Below are positions 1 to 3,964 of a DNA stretch of 6,008 nucleotides, one piece after another. The stretch comes from Candidatus Nomurabacteria bacterium. GTDB taxonomy: Bacteria > Patescibacteriota > Minisyncoccia > Phycocordibacterales > UBA9973. Within the stretch, counting starts at the first letter, position 1. Each line of letters opens with the position of its first letter. The position numbers were made by a program, and so were the translations under genes. The notes under the pieces were generated by a model. The model saw nothing but the letters and a program-made list of their open reading frames with translations. It did not search any database and was not told the origin of the DNA. The stretch covers positions 1-6,008 of the forward strand of contig JAHFNM010000003.1 in NCBI GenBank assembly GCA_023267415.1, written 5' to 3'.

Positions 1-284
1 TCTTTTACAACAAGAAGGTCAAATTTCTTCAGGCGGGCATCACGGAGCATTTCCTGAAGCCCGTGGCGTTCAATGGTCAGGTGTCCGCTGATACCTTCGT
101 CGCGGTACTCGCCGATGAACTCCCATGCCTTCGTGTCGATGACCGCGCGACACTTTTCAATCTGGGCGGGAATGGAACTCTTGTCCTCGTCGGCCTGTTG
201 CTTCGTACTCACGCGGGCGTAGATGACGGCTCGAAATGGACGCTCGGCTTTTTTCTGGGCCTTCTTTCTCTGCATGATGTGCAT
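1..284 (-). CDS. Serine site-specific recombinase, N-terminal part (cut by window edge)
   Basis: Reading leftward from the ATG at 284-282, 94 codons run to the window edge without a stop. The product is the start of a resolvase/invertase-type serine recombinase catalytic domain. It contains VIYARVSTKQQ (residues 20-30), with Arg24 and Ser26 as the expected catalytic residues, then SSIPAQIEKCRAV, then YRDEGISG (about 60-67), and ends in the FDLLVVK strand (88-94). These are the standard conserved blocks of the family, which cuts and rejoins DNA through a 5' phosphoserine intermediate. The basic N-terminal extension and the ADEDKSSIPAQ loop resemble large serine integrases, but the C-terminal DNA-binding part lies outside the window, so resolvase versus integrase cannot be decided. 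The start is uncertain: the frame stays open to an ATG at 362-360, which would add 26 residues, and ATG 275-273 is also possible. None has a clear ribosome site. It lies downstream of a replication-type gene on the same strand and probably mobilises this element. Confidence 0.9.
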   Translation of the reverse strand, partial: MHIMQRKKAQKKAERPFRAVIYARVSTKQQADEDKSSIPAQIEKCRAVIDTKAWEFIGEYRDEGISGHLTIERHGLQEMLRDARLKKFDLLVVK

Positions 285-439
285 CGAACTTAACAGTAAA
301 TCCGTTGAGAGCGGAACAGGGGAGATGGCACTGTATTCAGTTTTATTTAATTCATTTTGCATATAATTTTTATCGTTGTGTGATAGGTTAGCTTACTGTG
401 TAGGTAATACAAGTCCCGAATTTTGGAAACTGGGGAAAT

Positions 440-1150
440 CTATTCGGTGCGGTATGTGTTAATTGCATGTGCTGAGAGGGCTTGCCTTAGCTGAATAAGT
501 TCTTTGTCAGGTTTATTACGGGCTGAAATTCTACGCTTCAGCCATTCGCATATTTGAGGTTCGGATGCAATCTTGAGAGCGCTTCTAACTAGTTTTTCGT
601 CAGCCGCTCCGATCAATGGTTCGACGCCGATATGATTCAAACATAGGGTTTTAAAGTACTGCACAATGCGTACTGCACGCTCGTCTTTTTTGGCATTTGC
701 ATTCCGTGCTTCGAAAGCATGCGATTCCCTATAAGGGGAAATGCCATCTTTCTTTCTCTTCTCTGGAGTCATCTCTGTTATAGAAGAAACAGACATATTG
801 TAATATTGGGATATAACTCTAACGCTCGCATTGAGGCCCACTTTGTAGTGTAGGGTCGGAAATCCTCTTACTTTTATGAGTTGTGTTTTGAGTATGCCAA
901 GTTTCTCCAGTTCTTTTCGAGATCGATCCTGTTGTCGTGCAGTCAAGGTTGTTTCATTTTGAATTTCAGCCTTTGTTTTGTAGATGTATCCATCGGGTCT
1001 TTTCCCTTTGTCTCCCCAGAAATACAATTGCTGAAATAATATTGCATTTGTGATTCCTCCGAATGCTTCTGCAAAAACCGTGTTGAGCAGAACAGGGCGG
1101 TTTGATAGTTTCTTCAACAGCTCTGCCATATGCCATTTTTGGATTTCCAT
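440..1150 (-). CDS. Winged-helix phage/plasmid-type replication or regulatory protein
   Basis: This 236-aa cytoplasmic protein has two visible parts. Residues about 17-105 form a winged-helix domain: RPVLLNTVFAEAFGGITNAI, then ILFQQLYFWGDKGKRPDGYIYKT, a recognition-type stretch TLTARQQDRSRKELEKLGIL, and a wing LIKVRGFPTLHYKV. That order (short first helix, 'LYFW' helix, 'GYIYKT' strand, 'LT..QQ..RKEL..LGIL', wing) is typical of replication-module proteins in phages, plasmids and integrative elements. A charged linker (about 125-155) precedes a C-terminal helical region (158-232, IVQYFKTLCLNHIG...) that may be DnaD/DnaB-loader-like, which is inference only. The start follows the 38-aa gene's stop by 9 nt and has no Shine-Dalgarno; Met8 is an alternative start. 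Its partner is the recombinase next downstream, consistent with a mobile element. A plain transcription regulator is the main alternative. Confidence 0.75.
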   Translation of the reverse strand: MEIQKWHMAELLKKLSNRPVLLNTVFAEAFGGITNAILFQQLYFWGDKGKRPDGYIYKTKAEIQNETTLTARQQDRSRKELEKLGILKTQLIKVRGFPTLHYKVGLNASVRVISQYYNMSVSSITEMTPEKRKKDGISPYRESHAFEARNANAKKDERAVRIVQYFKTLCLNHIGVEPLIGAADEKLVRSALKIASEPQICEWLKRRISARNKPDKELIQLRQALSAHAINTYRTE

Positions 1151-1159
1151 GTTTTATAA

Positions 1160-1276
1160 TTATTGGTTCTTAATTTTCGACTGATCTTCCATCTCTCGAC
1201 GGATTGCTTTGGATAGTATTTCTGATACAATATCTGCGAGTTTTTCCGCTAGTAATTCTGTTTGTAATTTGTTCAT
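1160..1276 (-). CDS. 38-aa helical micro-protein upstream of the replication-type gene
   Basis: The small protein starts MNKLQTELLAEKLADIVSEI and ends in a charged tail. It is predicted to be a single amphipathic helix with leucine, isoleucine and alanine on one face. I do not recognise a family. It sits 9 nt upstream of the 236-aa gene on the same strand, so co-transcription and possibly translational coupling are likely. The frame continues upstream to 1426, but that longer version would translate through the terminator at 1388-1411, so I reject it. The ATG at 1276 has no Shine-Dalgarno (it is preceded by TATAAA). A strong AGGAG lies at 1316-1312, five bases before an in-frame ATA (1306-1304), which would add 10 residues if used as a start. 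Possible roles are a leader peptide or a small partner of the 236-aa protein; neither is shown. Confidence 0.45.
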   Translation of the reverse strand: MNKLQTELLAEKLADIVSEILSKAIRREMEDQSKIKNQ

Positions 1277-1374
1277 TTTATAAATCGGCCGGCCGGCTCG
1301 ATGTATAAATTCTCCTATGTAACATTTCGTCTGATGACTTCTTGTCCTACAGATGAGGGCACCCCAAAAGCTTT

Positions 1375-1411
1375 TATTCAAAAAGAAAATAACCCTCGGG
1401 TGAGGGTTATT
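1375..1411 (-). terminator. Rho-independent terminator after the winged-helix regulator gene
   Basis: A perfect 10-bp stem AATAACCCTC/GAGGGTTATT (1388-1397 with 1402-1411) closes a 4-nt loop. Read on the minus strand, the stem runs into a T-rich tail (TTATTTTCTTTTTG, down to about 1379). On the plus strand it is followed by AACAAG with no T-tract, so termination is leftward. It lies about 30 nt beyond the stop codon of the gene ending at 1439 and separates that gene from the 38-aa/236-aa pair, which therefore needs its own promoter or read-through. Confidence 0.85.
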
Positions 1412-1438
1412 AACAAGAGAAAGCAAGATAATCAGCTT

Positions 1439-2275
1439 TTACAAAAATGGGTTGTTTATGGAGTATCCTTTGCCGTGGTTTGATTTGATGATTTTCTGGC
1501 CGTTCGGCAATTTGTTTACCAGCTTTTGCCCGTTGATTTTTGCCAGTTTAAAAAGCTGTTCACTTCCGAGAGCATTCTGAATTGTTTTGGTATTTATGTC
1601 TTCTGATGTGGTTTCTACATCGCCACTGAGAATTCTTTTTTCCAGTTCCTTTTGAATATGGTCATAAGTGATTTCTCCGTTTTGGTCTACTTGAGAAATC
1701 ACGATATCAAAAGCATTGTAGTAAAGAGTATTTTTCGACATCTCAATTCTATTGCCGTCCATAAAAAAGTTACCGTGTATGTCCTTCATGACTATACGCA
1801 GTCGTTCAGGATTTTTTACGCTTGATATATTGCTCGGATGCAATTTGTCCATTGCCGTTTCGAGCAAAGTCTTGTACGCCTTCTCAAAGGCGCTAGCTTT
1901 TGTCTTCATATCTTTGATGATTTGAGCATACTCCTCAGGGCGCTCTTTTGTTTTTGGGTGTATTGAGAAACGGCCCTTTACCAGTTTGTCTTCACCTAGG
2001 CTATCCGCAAGAAAACCAATAAGGTCTTCAAATTTTCCTTTGAAATCATCAAGGGCTTTTCCTGTTACGGGCTCTCGAGTGTTGAATCCGATTTCCTTGA
2101 ATTTTTCAGTAAGTTGGTCGATATAGGGAAGAAAGGCATTGTCATAGAAATGATCGTAAGAAAGCCGCTCCACGAAAAACCGTACAGAACGCTGAGGAAA
2201 GATTTTTTCTATTTGCTTGATGACGGCGCAGTCATCGGCGAATATTCCGTCTTCTGTTTGAGAAATTTGATCCAT
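1439..2275 (-). CDS. DNA-binding protein with OmpR/PhoB-like winged-helix C-terminus
   Basis: This 278-aa protein has two parts. Residues 1-155 are helical and charged, with no recognised domain (FFVERLSYDHFYDNAFLPYI at about 33-52). Residues about 160-276 fit the layout of an OmpR/PhoB winged helix: N-terminal strands around IHGNFFMDGNRIEMS, then NAFDIVISQVDQNGEITYDHI corresponding to the 'L..L....g..vs...L' helices, a recognition-helix region NTKTIQNALG, and the final wing KIIKSNHGKGYSINNP, which closely follows the 'irTvrGkGYrf' end of the family. No receiver domain or phosphorylation Asp is seen, so it is not a classical response regulator. I chose the ATG at 2275; the open frame extends to 2425, but that part overlaps a long hairpin, and AGAAG precedes the chosen ATG. 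A GTG at residue -12 is another option. It may bind the inverted repeats just upstream and control its own expression, which is inference. Confidence 0.75.
   Translation of the reverse strand: MDQISQTEDGIFADDCAVIKQIEKIFPQRSVRFFVERLSYDHFYDNAFLPYIDQLTEKFKEIGFNTREPVTGKALDDFKGKFEDLIGFLADSLGEDKLVKGRFSIHPKTKERPEEYAQIIKDMKTKASAFEKAYKTLLETAMDKLHPSNISSVKNPERLRIVMKDIHGNFFMDGNRIEMSKNTLYYNAFDIVISQVDQNGEITYDHIQKELEKRILSGDVETTSEDINTKTIQNALGSEQLFKLAKINGQKLVNKLPNGQKIIKSNHGKGYSINNPFL
2074..2079. other. Single CTCGAG site (predicted PaeR7I/XhoI target)
   Basis: This is the only CTCGAG found by scanning the window by eye. It lies inside the winged-helix regulator gene. The restriction-modification pair at the right end belongs to the PaeR7I/XhoI type, whose known target is CTCGAG, so this base should be methylated in the host. 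One site in 6 kb is about the chance rate. Confidence 0.9.
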
Positions 2276-2283
2276 AGCTTCTA

Positions 2284-2318
2284 TGTCACATAAAGTGATA
2301 TGCGCTTTCACTTTGCGC
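2284..2318. promoter_or_regulatory. Overlapping inverted repeats upstream of the winged-helix gene (operator candidate)
   Basis: Three overlapping dyads occur within 35 bp, starting about 9 bp upstream of the gene's ATG at 2275. They are ATGTCAC/GTGATAT with one mismatch (2283-2301), AAAGTGA/TCACTTT perfect (2292-2298 with 2308-2314), and GCGC...GCGC flanking TTTCACTTT (2302-2317). The core TCACTTT/AAAGTGA is present three times counting both strands. Such a nested arrangement next to a DNA-binding protein gene suggests autoregulation. An RNA hairpin in the 5' leader is an alternative reading. Confidence 0.4.
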
Positions 2319-2400
2319 CTTTTTGTTTTAGAATGCAAGGACAACCGAATATGTGCATGTCGCCTAACCCGTCGAGCAATCGGCGGTATGGTGAGAAGTC

Positions 2401-2511
2401 GTATAAGGCATAAAGAACCCGTCAAAAACGGGGTTGCCTTATACGCCGCGCCTGGAAACGGACGCGGAGGGTCTAACAGCCCTCACCCTTTTTGGCGGGC
2501 TTTTTGCGTCC
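2401..2511 (+). ncRNA. Candidate structured RNA: three hairpins ending in a T-tract
   Basis: No gene fits here, yet base pairing is dense. Hairpin 1 (2401-2444) has a perfect 10-bp outer stem GTATAAGGCA/TGCCTTATAC and an inner CCCGT/ACGGG stem with a CAAAA loop. Hairpin 2 (2446-2467) pairs CCGCG/CGCGG plus an inner CC/GG, with a TGGAAAC loop. Hairpin 3 can form either GAGGG/CCCTC (2467-2471 with 2480-2484) or AGCCC/GGGCT (2478-2482 with 2497-2501), the latter followed by TTTTT. GGACGC (2460-2465) can also pair with GCGTCC (2506-2511) around hairpin 3. The plus-strand orientation is preferred because the T-tract follows the last hairpin. The region could instead be an element origin with cruciforms, or the 5' leader of the 203-aa gene. 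No known RNA family is recognised and the RNA's ends are not determined. Confidence 0.35.
2478..2505 (+). terminator. Possible Rho-independent terminator or attenuator
   Basis: An imperfect hairpin AGCCC...GGGCT with an inner CC/GG is followed directly by TTTTT (2501-2505). It competes with an upstream-shifted hairpin GAGGG/CCCTC (2467-2484), which uses the same CCC, so the two are mutually exclusive as in an attenuator. It would end a short plus-strand RNA covering 2401 onward, or regulate read-through into the 203-aa gene that starts 46 nt later. Confidence 0.4.
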
Positions 2512-2550
2512 CAGCCGAGGAATTAGTCCTAAAGCAAAATAAAAGTATGT

Positions 2551-3162
2551 ATGGATCTATCGCATTTCACCAGCGATGTACTGCCGACCCTGATCGGGGC
2601 ACCGCTCATTGTTGTGCTCATTGTTATTGCGGCAAAATCGAGCAAGAGTTTTCATAAGACGGAAAAGGAAAAAGCGGAGAAGTGGAAGCTGGCTTTCAGT
2701 GCCATTCCCGATTTCAATCACGACGCACAGTATGTCTCAAAGACAGGCGATGCTATCAGTTTCGATAATACAAAGAAGAAAATTTGTTTCTTCGATAATT
2801 CTCTCAAAGCCCATATCTATGATTACAGCAAATTGCTTCAATGTGAGATAGATATTGATGGAGACACGATCATGAAGCAGTCGACTACGGGCACGGTTGG
2901 TCGCGCTGTTCTCGGTGGAATACTGACCGGCGGAGTTGGCGCAATCATCGGCGGCGCATCTGCATCACGGACTCAAAAAGAAAAGATACATAACATCGAT
3001 TTAAAGGTCATTGTGGATGATCCGATGAATCCCATCTACAAGATCAATTTCTTCAAAGGGGAGATGACCAAGGGTTCATTTGTATACAAGGCGGTATATC
3101 CGGAGATTGAGAAGTGGCACGCGATTCTCGCGGGACTCATCCGGCAAGGCTCCGCTTCCTAA
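2551..3162 (+). CDS. Membrane-anchored protein with PH-like domain and glycine zipper
   Basis: The 203-aa protein begins with one hydrophobic segment (about 10-28, VLPTLIGAPLIVVLIVIAA) followed by a lysine-rich stretch, so it is probably anchored with its C-terminal bulk in the cytoplasm. Residues about 57-180 resemble a family of bacterial PH-like domains: SFDNTKKKICFFD, then YDYSKLLQCEIDIDGDTI, then a glycine-zipper insert GTVGRAVLGGILTGGVGAIIGG (115-135), then IDLKVIVDD...PIYKINFF. This strand-insert-strand order is common in uncharacterised proteins of Gram-positive bacteria and phages; its function is not known to me. The glycine-rich insert could be a hairpin that associates with membrane. 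No ribosome site precedes the ATG; an in-register alternative start is not evident. Its 3' end overlaps the convergent 129-aa gene by 26 bp. The structured region at 2401-2511 lies just upstream. Confidence 0.75.
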   Translation: MDLSHFTSDVLPTLIGAPLIVVLIVIAAKSSKSFHKTEKEKAEKWKLAFSAIPDFNHDAQYVSKTGDAISFDNTKKKICFFDNSLKAHIYDYSKLLQCEIDIDGDTIMKQSTTGTVGRAVLGGILTGGVGAIIGGASASRTQKEKIHNIDLKVIVDDPMNPIYKINFFKGEMTKGSFVYKAVYPEIEKWHAILAGLIRQGSAS

Positions 3163-3526
3163 GCATTCTGATCTCCGAAAGGGAGTATGTTGGAACCTTA
3201 TAGTTTTTTCTGAATCGCTTCAGGAATTCGATAGGATCTATGTTCGTTCCGATAGGCGATTCAGGATGCAATGCCTTGAATCGGACTTCTTTCCTGATGG
3301 TGTTGAACTCGGGGTGTATGTCGATGAATCGTCGCCATTGCTTCTGGGTGATGCTGGCCCAGCGCAGGCATTCCTTGAGCTTTCTGCCTCGTTTCGTTCC
3401 TTTCACTAGATAGCCGACCCGAAGCTCATTCTTCCACCAGCCACGTTCAGTCCCCATGACAGGGAAGCCGTCAAAAAGGGAGTCTGATTTTAGCTTGTAT
3501 GCGACTTGGCGATGTACTCTTCTCAT
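3137..3526 (-). CDS. Hypothetical basic protein, 129 aa
   Basis: I do not recognise a family. The protein is strongly basic, with about 31 Lys/Arg against 12 Asp/Glu, and rich in tryptophan and phenylalanine. Visible segments are GTERGWWKNELRVGYLVKG (25-43), RKLKECLRWASITQKQWRRF (48-67) and a basic C-terminus IEFLKRFRKNYK (99-110). Its charge suggests nucleic-acid binding, which is inference. I prefer this strand over the opposing open frame at 3080-3409 because its composition is protein-like and it avoids deep overlap with the 203-aa gene; it overlaps that gene's 3' end by only 26 bp, tail to tail. The start ATG at 3526 follows an ATGAAATAA out-of-frame start and stop. It is divergent from the methyltransferase across 438 bp, so it could be a regulator of the restriction-modification genes, but no helix-turn-helix is certain. 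Confidence 0.55.
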   Translation of the reverse strand: MRRVHRQVAYKLKSDSLFDGFPVMGTERGWWKNELRVGYLVKGTKRGRKLKECLRWASITQKQWRRFIDIHPEFNTIRKEVRFKALHPESPIGTNIDPIEFLKRFRKNYKVPTYSLSEIRMLRKRSLAG

Positions 3527-3555
3527 TATTTCATTATGTACCGGTAGTCATAAAG

Positions 3556-3568
3556 TGTGCAATGCACA
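3556..3568. promoter_or_regulatory. TGTGCA-A-TGCACA palindrome upstream of the 129-aa gene
   Basis: Six-bp arms surround a single base, 30 bp upstream of the minus-strand ATG at 3526. The TGCAC half-site also occurs in the larger palindrome at 3845-3867 near the methyltransferase, so one DNA-binding protein could see both ends of this intergenic region. Confidence 0.3.
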
Positions 3569-3571
3569 GGT

Positions 3572-3650
3572 CATTTCAAGGATAAAAAAATGCCCTTTTA
3601 CACCCGAAAACCTCTGAGCAATCCTTTGAATACAAGGAAACATTATGGGC
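3572..3650 (+). repeat. Degenerate direct repeat, copy A
   Basis: Copy A begins CATTTCAAGGATAAAA (3572-3587) and contains a 23-base block from GAATACAAGG to ATGGGC (3628-3650). Both blocks recur in copy B at 3743-3797. The 3628 block matches copy B at 19 of 23 positions with one single-base gap. TTCAAGGAT (3575-3583) and ATCCTTTGAA (3621-3630) form an inverted repeat with one extra base. Confidence 0.45.
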
Positions 3651-3686
3651 GGTTTTCTGTGTTTTAAAACAGCCAGTTTTCACCTT

Positions 3687-3744
3687 GGGCTCCCCGTATA
3701 CCCGAATGATTCGCACGCCCTTCGTGCTCGGAGGAATATGCCCA
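3687..3744. other. Stem-loop region between the two repeat copies
   Basis: GCACG/CGTGC (3713-3717 with 3723-3727) makes a 5-bp stem with a 5-nt loop. Around it CCGA/TCGG (3702-3705 with 3728-3731) can pair, and further out CTCC/GGAG (3690-3693 with 3730-3733) and GGGC/GCCC (3687-3690 with 3740-3743) offer alternatives. The nested pairing could act as DNA (recombination or protein binding) or as RNA; neither is shown. Confidence 0.3.
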
Positions 3745-3797
3745 TTCAAGGGACAAAACTTTTCAAAAACCCTTGGAATATGAGGAACATTGTGGGC
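3743..3797 (+). repeat. Degenerate direct repeat, copy B
   Basis: Copy B opens with CATTCAAGGGACAAAA (3743-3758) and contains the block from GAATATGAGG to GTGGGC (3776-3797), parallel to copy A 150-170 bp upstream. TTCAAGGG and CCCTTGGAA (3745-3777) again form an inverted repeat inside the copy, and GCCCA (3740-3744) can pair with TGGGC (3793-3797) to close it. The changes in A and B partly keep this pairing. Confidence 0.45.
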
Positions 3798-3844
3798 TCT
3801 TTTCCCTGAAGAAAGGCCAGCAAAGGGCTAGTTTTTCCTGCCCA

Positions 3845-3867
3845 TTTACTGCACACGGTGCAGTAAA
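3845..3867. promoter_or_regulatory. Perfect 10-bp-arm palindrome upstream of methyltransferase (operator candidate)
   Basis: The arms TTTACTGCAC and GTGCAGTAAA are exact inverse complements around a 3-bp centre ACG. The palindrome sits 97 bp before the methyltransferase ATG. No T-tract follows in either direction, so a terminator is unlikely. Its size and symmetry suit a dimeric repressor or activator. It does not resemble the C-box (GACT...AGTC) of classical restriction-modification controller proteins, and no controller gene is seen here. Confidence 0.55.
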
Positions 3868-3895
3868 AATCGCTTCTTTTTACAAAATAGAGTGA

Positions 3896-3926
3896 GTATT
3901 TCAGGAATCCTTAAATACTGAAATAC
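3896..3926. promoter_or_regulatory. Second inverted repeat upstream of methyltransferase
   Basis: GTATTTCAG (3896-3904) and CTGAAATAC (3918-3926) are exact 9-bp inverse complements separated by 13 bp, a spacing of about two helical turns between arm centres. TTTCAGGAA, part of the left arm, recurs at 3936-3944, only 20 bp before the ATG. It may be a separate operator site or an autoregulatory site for the methyltransferase. Confidence 0.45.
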
Positions 3927-3964
3927 CGCCGTCATTTTCAGGAAAAAATGATAGAATAGAAGTA

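Larger units (their letters stand above)
3527..3964. other. Gene-free divergent intergenic region rich in repeats and palindromes
   Basis: No convincing coding frame is seen in these 438 bp. From left to right they hold a small palindrome (3556-3568), repeat copy A (3572 to about 3680) containing a perfect GTTTTAAAAC palindrome (3661-3670), a GC-rich stem-loop region (3687-3744), repeat copy B (3743 to about 3830), and two operator-like palindromes (3845-3867 and 3896-3926) before the methyltransferase start. The motif GCCC or its complement GGGC recurs at 3591, 3647, 3687, 3717, 3740, 3794, 3825 and 3840, often as TGGGC or GCCCA. Promoters for both divergent genes must lie here, but no sequence matches a sigma-70 consensus well enough to call. 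Confidence 0.7.

Noticed and set aside
63..293. Plus-strand open frame of 76 codons
   Set aside because: It lies antisense to the serine recombinase, whose conserved motifs are on the minus strand.
377..407. Possible recombinase attachment site: TGTGTGATAGGTTA and TGTGTAGGTAA near the recombinase start
   Set aside because: The repeats are short and imperfect, and no second att half is in the window to support a core.
2283..2657. Plus-strand open frame of 124 codons across the hairpin region
   Set aside because: It runs through the three hairpins and into the 203-aa gene in another frame, and its composition is not protein-like.
3080..3409. Plus-strand open frame of 109 codons
   Set aside because: It overlaps the 203-aa gene end and is the complement of the more protein-like 129-aa minus-strand frame.
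3572..3830. CRISPR-like repeats
   Set aside because: There are only two diverged copies with irregular internal spacing, and no cas gene.
3870..3960. Sigma-70 promoter for the methyltransferase (TTTACA at 3879 and TTAAAT at 3911 considered)
   Set aside because: The spacing (26 bp) and -10 matches are poor; a promoter must exist here but cannot be placed.
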